A stretch of 64,000 nucleotides of DNA from assembly GCA_964247055.1 (NCBI GenBank), contig OZ176051.1, positions 4,154,001-4,218,000 of the forward strand, read 5' to 3'. The translations under genes and the position numbers were made by a program. This DNA comes from Paragordius varius. Its lineage: Eukaryota > Nematomorpha. This document shows, piece by piece, positions 1 to 12,797 of this stretch (within the stretch, counting starts at the first letter, position 1; each line of letters starts with the position of its first letter). The notes beneath the pieces are model-generated. The model worked only from the letters and a program-made list of their open reading frames with translations. It was not told where the DNA came from and searched no databases.

Positions 1-228
1 GTTTTATTTAAATATTCAAAATTATACTTAAAAAATTAAAGTTTTCAAAAACTTGCATAACTTTCAATAAATGCTAAAATTTAATAAATCTTATACTAAA
101 AGAAAGAATGTTACATTAAATTTTGGTAAGCAAAGCAAAATCATTAATCACAGATTTTTAAATTAACCATCAAATAAAAACCAAAAATAGTCTCTAATTT
201 CTTTTCATAACATTGAGCTTAAATATAC

Positions 229-3200
229 CTCTCGTTTCTCTGGCTGACCCGAAAAATCAGGTATATTATGATTTTCGCTATTAAATTTTGCACCGTTTTT
301 CTGTTTGTTTGCCGAAAGAGCTAGGAAAGATAATTGTTTTCTTACCTCTGTAATAGGCACGGGGGAATTTATTTTATTATAGCTATTAACATTATTATCG
401 AAATTATGCATGATTTGTTCTTCACCATACGTAGCTATATGTATAAATTTTTCCCGATTATTTAAATTGTTGGCATTTTTAGCGTAATATGGAGTTTGTT
501 TAGCGTAATTTATCAATTTTGATTTTACAAGCTGCTCAGAGCAGTTTTCATCTTCAGTCATAGTTGTGTTGTTAGAAAATGAAACATTGTTTTTATTGTT
601 AATGATAATTTCTTCTTCTTGCTCTTGATTTATTTTACGGTTATCACGGTAATTGGCAAACATTTTGCCATTAGAGTTTTGTTTAAAGTTTGGTGTTTTG
701 GCACTTGATTGAATGTTAGCTAATCTAAGGCAAAAATATATGGAAAATAAAAATAAATATATTATAGTTTTGGATAATTTAATAAAACAATTTTTTTAGA
801 TAATAAATTGCAAAATTTTATCAATTTTCATCCAATACGAATTTTTAGAATTATTGTATAAGCTATAAAATTTCCATAAAAGTAGAGAATTAAACTGACC
901 ATTTTCATTTAAATTTAATTGATAAATTCCTGTTTTCTTAATAAAAAACTATAAAACATTTAAAGAATTTTTTTATTTTACCCATCATTGTTATGACAAG
1001 TAGCACCTTGATACGGAGATTCATAATGGTGATCAGGTCGGGAGCCTAATATATTTATAAAAGGGGGAAATTAATTAATTTTATCATTTTGTTATATTTT
1101 TGCCCAAAATTTAGTTGAGTATTCCATTAAAAAATTGATAAAAACAAATCGAATCAATTAAGATTTAAAAATTTATAGAGTTTATTTAACAGTTAATCGG
1201 TTATAAAATAAGGAAACTTTAAAGTTTGTTGATAAATTATAAAAGCAAAATAAAAAGCATACTCATATTATCATTTCTGTTTGATGATGTCCTAATAGTT
1301 AATTGAGTTAATGATTTGGTCAAATTGTTGTCCCCATGATTAAGGGGTGTAGCCAACTTTGGCGAGGAAGACAGTATCAGATTGCTGGATAAGTCTCGCT
1401 TCAAATTATTCACACTTAATGGGAAATGTAAAATTTATAAAATTAATTTATGTTATATTTTATTACAAAATTTTTAATGAATTTTATTGAAACAGTATCG
1501 ATTCCGAATACTATTGTTAATTTTTCGCGCATTTTCATCGAACAAGACTTGTTCCATAAAAATTTTATTTCAAAAGCAAAAAATTTACAGTTAAAAAAGT
1601 TTTTCCATTGAAAATGTTTGTATTAAATCAAAAAAGTTGCATTCGAAGGAAAAATGTCTTGGTTAAAAAATTAAAAGTAGAAAAAAAACCATAAACACTT
1701 AATTATATTTCAAAAACAAATTTATAAGTTCTTTTGAATATTTGAATTGCCTTTACCTCATATTAGCTGGATTGTCATTAATGTTGACACTTTCTTTCCC
1801 TCCAAGTGTATAATTGGACTGCTGATGAAATGATAGAGGTTCATAGTAAGGTGTATTATTATGGTTATCATTACGGTTTTCATTAAAATTGTGTCTGTTA
1901 TTTATACGAGGGGGAGTTGAGGAGTTTGATTGTTCTGTATTTTGCTTAGATTGAACATTATAATTATTAGGTTTTAAGACAGATTTTTGCACTGCTACTG
2001 ATAATATTGGGCTATTTGATGATCTATCGGAACATGTGGTATTGTTTAATACATTGTTCCTAATATTATTTGTCCTATGGTGATCTCGAAATAGCATAGA
2101 ATGTGCTTTACGAATTATGTTTGAAGAGGAATTATTTATATGGATGGGTTTATTACATACATTTTCATTATTATTGATCAGAATATTAGGAAAGTTAGGT
2201 TGATGTTGATTATTATTATAAAAGTTTGATGGGCCAAAATTTGCCCTATTATTAAAATTATGATATTGAGCTAAATTATTATGGGTAGAATTCACAAAAT
2301 CTGTACCAGATATTAAACCCGCTGGCCCTCCATAAGGGTTAAAGGGCCCAAAATTTTGATTGTTATAAGAACCCATTTTAATATTATTAACATTATGATA
2401 AAATGAAGGGTAATCATTAATTGGAAAACCATTGGGGCCTAATGGGACGTTTGGATAAGTGTGTTGTTGAAAGGTATTCGGAAATCTTGTAGGCGGTATA
2501 TTTGTATGATTATTAGCATACGAGTCAAAATATAAAGGATTTAAAGTCGGATTATTATTGTTATTAGGATTCATATTTGGATTTAATTGTGGCAGCATAT
2601 TATAATTATTGAGATTATTATTGCTGTTAATATGGTAGGGATTGGTATGATTGTAACCTATTTGGGTAAATAATTATATCTTTTAAACATTCAAACAGAG
2701 AATAAATTTGTATAAAAAATGTAATAAAAGTAACACACCCTTTACAGCTAAAACATAATCCTTAACCATACAATTTATTTCTCAACATAAAGTTTGTTAA
2801 CAGACTTAAGATTCGCTGTTTATATATATACTGACACCGTATACTTATTAGACTCTCATTGTATTTAGTGTTTATTTCATAAAATCCAAGTATTTACAAT
2901 AAAAAATTTCTTATATAAATTATACCTTCTTGGAAAAAACTTTAAAGATAACTTTTGTAAAAAAAAGGGGGTAAAAAAACTATAGAATAAAGAATATTAT
3001 TTTACCAATAATTTTTTTGGATGTATGTCAAATAATTTATAAAAGCATAAAAACCTGGCATGCCTCCAAAGTTTGGGTTATTTTGTGGATATCTGGGTAA
3101 ATTATTTTCGTTGTAATTGTGTTGATTTTCGCGTAAAAGGGTCAAATCTATATAAGCACATATTTTTGGATGAACGTTAATGTTGTTTTATTTTTGACAA

Positions 3201-6200
3201 ATTGATGTGATTGATATTAAAACATAATCAATACTAACAATAATATGATATGCCTTAAAAAGTCGAAAAAAGGCCATGCCGCATATATTAATCTATACAG
3301 ACCGTATTATAATCAATAGTTTCAAACAAAATCATTAAATTTCTTGGATGTACGGTTTAGACAATCATTTTAAAATAGGAAAAATTCCACTAAAAGAATT
3401 TAATATTTAAAGGTTTCATTTTATAGATTTGTTGTAATTAGTTTTTATACCATATTCACTCATATTTTTCAAATATAAATTTGTGGTATAATGTGACAAA
3501 GGAGGCATACTGATTCGAGATGTATTATATTGATTGGTTGGTAATACATTTTCACCCATTGAGTTGTAGGGTGGTAATCTAATTTTTATATCAGCAAATG
3601 CATAAATTTTAAAAATCACAATACAATAAAAAGCAACAAAAAAATTTAAATTTTTACGTGTTTCCAGCCAAATTTTGGTTTGAAATTGGATTACTAAAGT
3701 TTCCAAAACCATAACGATTATTTTCATTATGAGGACGACAACCTTGATTAGGATCTTCTATAAAGTTAATTTATTAATTTAAATTTTTCTTTTTATATTA
3801 TAATATAACAACTGGTTGGTTTTCATTAATATTACATATAAAGTTTTCAAGATAATAGGTGTCTAAAAACCTATTTTAAATGTGAATATGATATAAATAT
3901 AGAGAGATTCGATTAAGCATTTATACATTTAATAAAATAAATTATACTTAAGAGCGATAATTAATATACAGTCATGTATCCTTTATTTTATCAAAAATTT
4001 ATTTTATTTTTCGTTAAATGGGTATAAATGTTTGGTAAAGAATGGAAAAACAAGAGCTCTATGGTAATTTTTATACTTTTTTGACAAATATGATATTGTT
4101 GATAGAGCTCTTGTTTTTTCCATTCTTTACCAAATAAGACCCATTTAACGGAAAAAAATAATTTTTGATAAAATAAAGGATTCATTACTGTATAATCCTT
4201 TTGATAAAACTAACATTTTCAAAGGAAATGTATATATTTGTCACCTTACTTGATAGAAATAAAAAGTACAAATTAAAACCAATAATACCAAAAATTTTAA
4301 AACGTTAAAAATAAATTACCATAAATCGGTACATTTGAACCCAAATTAGTGCCATATATAGAAGAATTATTTACAACATTTGTTAAGGATGTGATAACAG
4401 TATTTTCAGATTGGTGTTGACCAACTTTTTTGGGTTCTATATCCTCCAAACACGAGGTGTACAAGTAAAAAAGTAGGGATGTTAAAAAAGCTTTTACTGT
4501 TTCATACCAATACTTGTAATCTAAAATTGCAAAAAATAAAAAATTATTGATAATTACAACAATTAATACGGCTAATACTAATATATTTAATATAATTGAA
4601 TAAATGATTAAAACAAAATTGGTGCAAAATTAATATTGACTATAATAGTTTATACAACATTTATTCAATATTTGAATAGTTTAAGAATTTTCAGGCCCTT
4701 AAAAATACGTTATATTCAAAGCACATTTTTTACATTTTGAAAATTATTTTTAATTCAAAATAATAAATTTAATGAAATATTTATTTATTTTTTTTGAAAT
4801 CCTTACTACCGAGTTTTTATATATTTAACAACTAGCTTGATTTGACTTACACACTTTTTTGATACCAAATAAAATTCTTTGCCCACAATTTTCAAATTAG
4901 CAAAAAAAGACTCAAAAATATAGTTACAGTCATGTATCCTTTATTTTATCAAAAATTCATTTTTTTTTCGTTAAATGGGTATAAATATTTGGTAAAGAAT
5001 GGAAAAAACAAGAGCTCTATGGTATTAACATAATCATATTTATCAAAAAAGTATAAGAATTACCATAGAGCTCTTGTTTTTTCATTCTTTAACAAATTTA
5101 TACCCATTTAACGAAAAAAAATAAGTTTTTGATAAAATAAAGGATACATGACTGTAATTAAAAAAATGTATTATATACCTTTTTGATCGATATTCCGTTG
5201 CTCACGAGAATTACTATTTTCCGTTAAATGATGAAATGGAACTAAATATTGTTGCATAAAATCCTCCATAAAAGCCAATAAAAAATTATCTGTGGAATGA
5301 TGAACATTATTATTATGATTGTTAGAGGGTAAGGTTTGAGCTAATAAATCACGTACACTTTCCCAATTAAAGAGGGCGCTTTCTTGCGTCAATATTTCTA
5401 TCGTTTGTCAAAAATAAGTAAAATTTTAATATTATCCCTGATATATTCTGCCAAATGGTCGAAAATTTATATTATATAATTGTTATTGTTTATTATAAAT
5501 AACCCATATTTATCTATATCTTTGCGCATAAAAATTTAAATTTTCATTAAACTCTTAATTGTTATAATTTTTAAAATAAATTTTTGTGTAATCGTGTATT
5601 TTTGATAAGAAGTTTGACTCGATATAAAATGATAGATCATATTTAAATGTGGTCTAAATATACCATTTACAATTCAAATCACCCTAAAAATAAATTATAA
5701 ATTTTCAGGGTAATATAACTCATCATTAATATAAAATATATCTTTGTGGCATAATTTATTATTTTTTTAGTATTATTAAAACTTTAAACAAAATTTTATT
5801 TTTAGAAAAATATAAAAATATATGCAATATTTAATCTTAAAAAACGATACGTTGTTTTAGGGTAAGTTTAAATTGTTCAAGGGTAAATTTGAATTGTTCA
5901 AGGTTAAATTTGAAGTGTAAATGGTATATCATTTATAAACTTTAAAAATATTCTAAGAAATATTTTTACCAGATAATGGTAAATCTTCAGGGTAAAAAAA
6001 GTAGAAAAGCCCACAAAGCGCCAATCCATCAGTAACATCGTCAAGTAAATAACCTTCACGCAGTTTTGGAAATATTTTATTTCCTTTGGTTTCTAGAATT
6101 TCTGTAAAAGCAATAAAAAAATATTATTCATACATAGTGTGTCGTCAGATTTAGGAAAATTGAGTGTGCTTAATATTTTGCTATTTTCCTAAAAGGAAAA

Positions 6201-7288
6201 ACCATCAAGTGACTAAAAATTAGCGTTTAAATGCTAATTTATAATTTAGATAATCAGGTTTATTGATTTTATTTTACAAATGAATTTGTCATTTGTGCAA
6301 AATAAAAATTTAAAACGTTTGATAATGGGTGTTAATCGTTTGGCCTCGTCATATTCAATCGATATATTTTGGTGATTTGAGGGGGTACTTGTACTTTGGT
6401 TCGAAATATGACTGTCATTTGATACGCAATTAATTAAATAACTTTCAACCTAGGAAATAATATTTATGTAAAAATATTGCAAACCTTAAAAAAAATATAA
6501 TATACCGCAAGTTTAATGAGATTTAAATAAAAAAATTTGAGACTTTTAAAATGTATGAAAATCAACAAAATTCCCAATAATTAATATGCCATAAATTTGT
6601 ACCAGAACGCGTTACTTTTTAGGTTAAAGCGATATAAATTCTTTTTTCTGATCAGTTTTTTTAAAACAATAATTTTATAAAAAAACAACTAGTAACTTTT
6701 TAAAGTATTTAGGCTTTAAAAACTATTACCATAATTTATTTAATATATAAATTTAAAAAAATCATGATACTCGTACGTCACAAATTTATTATTAACTACA
6801 TTATATAATCGAACTCCTTTTTTTAAAAAGGGTAAATTAGTATATCAAAGTTTATACTCTAGCGGTCATTCTATTTATGCAATAAACAATTTGGGCTTCT
6901 AAAGATGCATGTGGACTCAAAGGTTCTACAAGATCTTCTTTAGATTCATTTTCATTTAGTTCATCTTCACTCATTATAATGCTAGAAATTAAACAAAAAA
7001 TAAGTTTTATAATATATTAATTGCAAAAAAATCGGTTGATTTAAAAATCTATGTTATATAAAAAATCCATTTGTTAAATAAACAAATTAACAATGTAATT
7101 AATGGTATACATATTAAGTAATATAAGTATATTACAAAAAATGAATATAAAGATCATATATTAGTATTAAAATTAAAAAATAATCCTTATTTATATAAAA
7201 AAAAACTATGCCTTAAATGTATGCAAAATTAAATAACTTACTCAAATAACTGCAAGAGTTTCCTTCCGCTATACTTCATCGATGGCAT
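229..7288 (-). CDS. CAMSAP/Patronin-like microtubule minus-end binding protein (partial, 3' end outside window)
   Basis: Thirteen exons read on the minus strand with matching phases: 7242-7288, 6858-6981, 6317-6449, 5970-6101, 5179-5397, 4320-4520, 3658-3757, 3451-3578, 3055-3147, 1757-2657, 1263-1414, 982-1045 and 229-724. They give about 873 codons, and the last exon ends at a GT donor, so the gene continues leftward. The start is the first ATG (MPSMKYSGRK). Residues about 45-210 resemble the CAMSAP-type calponin-homology domain: LEAQIVYCINRM, then FPKLREGYLLDDVTDGLALC and FYFFYPEDLPLSEIL match the family pattern FPLLEDLMRDGSDGAAL and IHYYCPEQMKLDDI. The remainder is disordered and very Asn-rich. 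The C-terminal CKK microtubule-binding domain, diagnostic of CAMSAPs, would lie beyond the window, so the family call rests on the CH-like region alone. CAMSAPs cap microtubule minus ends in the cytoplasm. It shares a short divergent promoter with DDX49. Introns 5 and 6 each hold a foldback MITE. Confidence 0.6.
3969..4190. mobile_element. Foldback MITE, mariner-like (family A, copy 1)
   Basis: A 222-bp, almost fully palindromic element starts CAGTCATGTATCCTTTATTT and ends with a slightly decayed complement of that sequence. It is flanked by TA on both sides, the target duplication of Tc1/mariner elements. Two half-elements of about 100 bp can pair as one long hairpin around a short centre near AGAGCTCT. 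It has no coding capacity and lies in intron 6 of the CAMSAP-like gene. Confidence 0.85.
4927..5154. mobile_element. Foldback MITE, mariner-like (family A, copy 2)
   Basis: A second copy, 228 bp, has CAGTCATGTATCC at the left end and GGATACATGACTG at the right end, flanked by TA/TA. It lies in intron 5 of the CAMSAP-like gene, less than 1 kb from copy 1. The whole element is an inverted repeat, so the pre-mRNA would carry a long hairpin. Confidence 0.87.
5657..5930. mobile_element. Short inverted-repeat element (MITE family B, copy 1)
   Basis: The left end reads TATACCATTTACAATTCAAA and the right end is its near complement, GTAAATGGTATA. Just inside the right end is a short run of about 20-bp direct repeats (GTTCAAGGGTAAATTTGAAT type). 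The element is non-coding and sits in CAMSAP intron 4. The same ends recur in DDX49 and TANGO1 introns. Confidence 0.75.
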
Positions 7289-7445
7289 AGTATTATGGAA
7301 TGACAGACGATTCTTTCAAACAGAGCAAAACAGATCAAACACAACCATATGATATAAAAATAAATTTGAAAAAATAAAATTTAGGCGAACTGGATACGAA
7401 TATGCTAATGATTTTATGACGACGTGATATATCATACATATACAC
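7289..7445. promoter_or_regulatory. Divergent CAMSAP/DDX49 promoter region
   Basis: Only 157 bp separate the start codon of the CAMSAP-like gene (minus) from that of DDX49 (plus). Both 5' UTRs and both core promoters must fit here unless the mRNAs are trans-spliced. No unambiguous TATA or initiator element was assigned. Confidence 0.55.
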
Positions 7446-10400
7446 ATGTCTTTTCAAAACTTGGGTCTTAAGCCTTGGTTAATCGATCAATGCAATATTT
7501 TACAGATTAAAAAACCAACCCCTATTCAAAATGCATGTATCCCTAAAATTTTAAAAGGTACAACTTTAATTTTTTTATAATTGAGGATATAATTGCATGG
7601 GCAATGCGAAAACTGGAAGTGGAAAAACGGCAGCTTTTGCATTACCAATCTTGCAAAAATTTAGCGAAGATCCTTACGGAATATATGCACTCATATTAAC
7701 TCCTACCAGGTTTAAAGCGCGTGTATATTTTAACAATTATAGAGAGTTGGCATTTCAAATTGCCGATCATTTCAATATATTAGGGAAACCACTTAACCTT
7801 AAAACACTCGTTATAGTCGGTGGAAATGGTATGTATATTTAAATTTTCTGATTGATAAAATAAATTACAATTTTTTAAATATAGATATGATGTTACAAAA
7901 TCGGGATGTTGCTTTTATACCTCACATTGTAATTTCCACACCTGGACGGCTAGTTGATCACATTGATACGTATAACGATTTATCGTTCGACAGAATTAAA
8001 TTTTTTGTAAGATTTTTATAATTAATTTGACTGAAATTAAATTTTTAATGAACTATAACATTTCTCATGTTTTTAAATAAGTTTAGTATAATAGAGTCTT
8101 TTCTTTGGAAAAGATTCGACTTAAATATATATCGGCCAACCAACGTAAAACGAATATAAGATTTTATAATAATTTAGCTTAGTTATTGAAATGCAATGGG
8201 ACCATTCTTTTATCTTATTATCTATTATATTAATTTAATATACGCCTTTTTGCGTATGCTTTAACGTTTTTATAGGGAAAAAAATTTGTGTCATAATTTC
8301 CTATATTATCCACTGAAACAAATTTGCATGATTCATATATAAAGTAATATTTAATTGGCTGTTTTATGCAATTGATATGAACGCATCGTTAATTTAATAT
8401 GTGGTTTAAAATAACTTTATTGGATTTATGTTATTTATGTTTGATGATATCATCCATATAAAAAATAAAATATCATTATTATTAATCATATATTAACTGG
8501 GAAAAATACATGGGTCATTATCCCCATTATGACCCGTTTCTTAGTAAAAAAAATAATTACAAAATAAATTTTTATGTTTTAAGATCTAATTAATTAATAA
8601 AATATTTATACAGGGTAGTTTTTACTGTATATCCTACACCTGGGTGGTAGAAAAAATTTATATTTTATGAAATAATTTTACACCTGTGCGTGTTTAGGTT
8701 ATGGACGAAGCGGACAGGCTTTTAGCCGGTTATTTTAATGAACAACTTTCTCGTATAATGTCCCTCCTGCCCGCAAAACGACAAAATTTGGTCTTTAGCG
8801 CAACTTTCAATGAACCCCTTGAACAATTAGCTATGACGGAAAATAATAATCAAGCAAAACAACTTTTTGTGTGGAAAGAAATTTCCGAGTATAATCATAA
8901 TATATTTTACAATAAAGTTTTTCTTTTTTGGTTAACATGGGAAACGAACTGTAAATAGATTTTATAAAATTTATTTTAAAATATCACATATTGCTATGTC
9001 GGTAAAAACGGCACTAATCTTTTTTTGTGAAAAAACCGCAAAACAAAACTTTGTTAACATAACATATGCCCTAATTTTGATAAAAAATTTTGTTTGTTTA
9101 TTAAATTCGATGAAATACTGAATATAAATAAGATTAAAAGTTATTTTCGCACATTAATATGTAAAAAAATGAGTCCTCTTATAAAAAATATTTGGAACAA
9201 AAAAGACTTGACTCTATTAATTTACAGTTAAAAATTGCTATTTTTAGGACAACACGTAATTACCTGAAAAATTCCTTAAAAAATACCACCATATTTTACA
9301 ACCTTAATTTTGTTAAATAGTTACATATACTAAATTATACAAATCATATTCTTAATTTTACCCTTGAACAACTCAATTCACCCCTCAAACATTTCATATT
9401 TACCCTACTATGTTTTTGGATATCAAAAATTACATATTTTTTTACATTTTAAAAACTTACATAATAAAAGAATGATTAATATGTCTGAAAAAATATTTTA
9501 TATCATTAATGGATTAGATTAGCACAGACCATTTATTTTCCAGGGTTAATTTGCAATATTCAAAACTAAATTTAAACTGTTTAAGGAGAGAATTGAAATG
9601 ATGGTATATTTTAAAATTGTAGCTATATAGTTTATGTAGAAAAAGCAACGTTCAAAAAAGTATGTGGGTGTTTTGTCTTTTATAATTTTTTGCATTGTTA
9701 AAATATTTTTATCTGCCTTTGTTTTTGGATAGTATCATTACAGTGGATACTTTACGACAATTCTACTATGTTACTCCTATGATGTATAAAGAAGCTTATT
9801 TGATATACATTTGCCTTGATTTCTTGAATCAAATCGTGCCGATTGTGGAGAAATCTAAATTAGTGGCCTTAGACCATGCCAAAAAAATTGAAAATGCCAA
9901 GGGATTTGCCACAACTTTCAATATTTTGGGAAATAATTCGTTAGCCATCATTTTTACCAATAGTTGCAAGTATTTATACATTTTTTTGGAAATATATTGG
10001 GACAATACGTAAATATACCATAAAATCCACCCTAAAGTCTATTATGTGTTTTTTAAGATTTAAAATTACCTATATTTTATTGAATGATATTTTGTTTTAT
10101 ATTAAAATGTTGTGTGAAAAATAATAAACTATGCCATAAAGATATATTTCATATCAATAATGAGTTATATTAGCCCGAACACAATTCATTAATAGAGTGA
10201 ATTCGAATTGTAGATTTATAAAAAGAGAAATATTTTTTTAACAAAATGTATCGTTTTAGGTTGTAAAATATGGAATAGAAGACATAATTATACAATTTTT
10301 AATCGTAATCATAGGATATAATAAAATTAATTAAATAAGTTTGACATTTTATAAAAAAAATTTTTTTTATTTTTACCTTTTGTCTTATATTAATTTTAAC

Positions 10401-12797
10401 TGTATAATTTTGATAAAAGTGATTTTACATTTTGTTTTCTATATTTTCCGCAAAGATATAATTTAAACGAATTAATTTTGGTTATTTTTCATTCATCATT
10501 ATTTTATCATTTGGGTAGAAAATGTCAATTATTACATACCATGTTAAAAAAATTGGGTATCCATAACTTACCTATCCATTCTAATCTTACGCAAAAACAA
10601 AGATTAATAGCTCTCAATAAATTTAAATCTGGTTTAGTACGGATTCTTATAGCCACTGATTTAGCAAGCAGGTTTTTAATTTTATTTTATTTATAAGTTG
10701 ATATTAATATATGATAATTTTTTAAAATGAGATTTTATATCTAGAAAATAATTAATTCCCATTTGAATTATTGTAGGTTTGTATAATGATATTTGTAATT
10801 ATAAATTATATATGCTTTATTTGTATAATAGAGGATTCGATGATAAAAATATTATTAGATAACTTTTATTTATGTCTTAAAACAATAGGGGTTTGGATAT
10901 ACCCAAGGTTGATTTAATCATAAATCATGCCATACCGAAAAATTCCGAGGATTATGTCCACAGAGTTGGGAGAACGGCTAGAGCTGGTATTTATAATTAT
11001 TATAAAAAAAATTATTTATATTATAAAAATTCTCTTGTATACATAAGATCCCCCCTACCCTCTTAATGATTTTTTTATATTAAACAGTGGCTATAAAACT
11101 TATTCTGATTGTTATGCTATTTTTCCCATTTCAAAGTAAGGTCTTACTAAGTTGATATCGCTTGAGGTTGAATATAACTTCCCACAACTAACTAGTTTAT
11201 GTGAATATAAACACTTTTTACAAATTTCAAATATGTGTTTATAAAAAGTAAATACTTTTTTTGTGCAAAAAAAACTAAATATATATTTGAAAATTTTGTG
11301 AAAAACCAATAAAATTTGCTTAAAGGGATTTAGATACAGATTTTTAGCCATGTTTTACCCACACAATTCCGTCATTATTGGTAAAGGTGGGGTCTATTGC
11401 AAACTCAAAACTTTTTCAAAATTAGATCCTTTTTGTCCCTTATAAATAAAAATAAAATTATTTTTTTAAAATTAGGACGCGGTGGAGTAGCTATTACACT
11501 AATTTGCCCACCGAATGATATACCTATCCTTCAAAACATTGAAAAACATATTGGAACTCAAACTGTAGAATATCCTTGTATGGATGAAAAGGTACTATAG
11601 TGATTAAAAATATGAGTTAAAGACTTTAAAAGGTTGTAAAATAGACGTCTTTTAAGGTTTCGCTTTGAAATTTATACTCCGATGTTAAAGATATATTTTT
11701 TGAATGTGTTTTTACTAAACAAATTATTTAATGTTAGTTAGGAATGATGTTTTAGGTTTTTTTATTGTATAAAAATAATTTTAATTGAATTGACATTATT
11801 TATATTCATGATAATATTTGTAATTTTATAACAACTTATTAGTATTAATATACCATTTACAATTCAAATTCACCCTTAAAAAAATTCCAGCCTTCAACAA
11901 GTAATATTCACCCTAAAAATAAATTGTGTGTTTTCGGGCTGATATAACTCATTATTAATATGAAATATATCTTAATTTCATAGTTTATTATCTTTTCAAT
12001 ACTATTTTAATTAAAAACAAAATTTCATTATTTTAAAATATAAAAAAATATAATCTTTAATCTTGAAAAACACTTATTTTTTAGGGTGAATTTGGATTGT
12101 TCGAGGGGAATTTGAATAGTTCGAGGGTCAATTTGAACTGTAAATGGTATATTTGAATTGTTCAAGGGTAAATTTGAACTGTAAATGGTATATTTGCTTT
12201 ATACGGTCTTTTCACAAAAGTTTTTTTGTTTTCCATATAAATGTATACCGTGCAGGGGTGAGCGCTATTTTAAAGTAAAATTGTTTTTTGAGAAATGTTT
12301 ATATATTTTCATTACTCAACTATATTTTTAACTATGGAGTAATGTCTTTAATTGAAACATTCAACTAATAAAAATATGTTTTATATATTATACAATTATA
12401 GCCCTCTTTTGTTCTTGTAAGCTAATTTATCTAAATATTTTGTCCTTAATAAAGAGTCATTGATAAACCAGAAAACCGAATTCAATATGATTGTTATATG
12501 AACTAATATTTTAACATTTTTTTACCCATGAAAAAAATATATTTATTTCGGTTTACTTAGATTGTTACAAAAATGTTAGCCGAAGTTGCCCTTATCAAAC
12601 GGGAATGTCAAATTGATTTGGATAATAGCAATTTCGACAAACGTCGTCAAATCAATGAACTCAAAGGCAAAATTCTTAAGGGTGAAACATTGACAGAGGA
12701 AGAACGAAAAATGTGTTCGGAATATCATCCCCAGCCAAAAAACAAAAAATCGAGCAAATCTATCGGAAAAAATAAAAGAAAAGCCACAAAATCTTGA
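7446..12797 (+). CDS. DDX49: DEAD-box RNA helicase DDX49 (yeast Dbp8 family)
   Basis: Ten exons in phase: 7446-7557, 7586-7709, 7743-7828, 7885-8006, 8698-8888, 9733-9969, 10519-10671, 10889-10986, 11476-11591 and 12561-12797. The product is 491 aa; human DDX49 is about 480. All helicase motifs are visible in order: Q motif (KKPTPIQ), motif I AKTGSGKT (about residues 45-52), Ia PTRELA, Ib TPGR, II DEAD (151-154), III SAT, IV IIFTN, V ATDLASRG and [10 protein letters not shown] (about 366-373). A basic Lys-rich tail follows a family-typical segment ([13 protein letters not shown]). DDX49/Dbp8 proteins are nucleolar ATP-dependent helicases needed for small-subunit rRNA processing. Introns 1 and 2 are 28 and 33 nt; later introns reach 969 nt and carry MITEs. 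The 33-nt intron splits motif Ia and is stop-free, so an unspliced reading looks open but wrongly inserts 11 residues. Confidence 0.96.
9350..9615. repeat. Degenerate MITE family B copy in DDX49 intron 5
   Basis: This segment holds the family B landmarks in decayed form: TTTACCCTTGAACAACTCAA near the left, the conserved interior around ATATTTTATATCATTAATGG, and a right part AATTGAAATGATGGTATATT. Terminal repeats are poorly preserved, so the limits are approximate. Confidence 0.5.
10010..10235. repeat. Degenerate MITE family B copy, opposite orientation, DDX49 intron 6
   Basis: The interior (ATAATAAACTATGCCATAAA, then ATATTTCATATCAATAATGA) is the reverse complement of the interior of the copies at 5657 and 11858. 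A partial end, ATATACCATAAAATCCACCC, is visible at the left. It is decayed and non-coding; limits are approximate. Confidence 0.5.
11858..12194. mobile_element. MITE family B copy in DDX49 intron 9
   Basis: The left end reads TATACCATTTACAATTCAAA. The right side carries two successive terminal copies of GTAAATGGTATATTTG, about 40 bp apart, as if the end had been duplicated. It contains short TTCAAGGGTAAATTTGAA-type repeats and has no coding capacity. Confidence 0.72.

Noticed and set aside
7597-7842. Continuous reading of DDX49 from [11 protein letters not shown] through [10 protein letters not shown] to VVGGNG as a single exon
   Set aside because: It puts 11 foreign residues into motif Ia. 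The segment is bounded by GT and AG, and its removal restores PTRELAFQ exactly.
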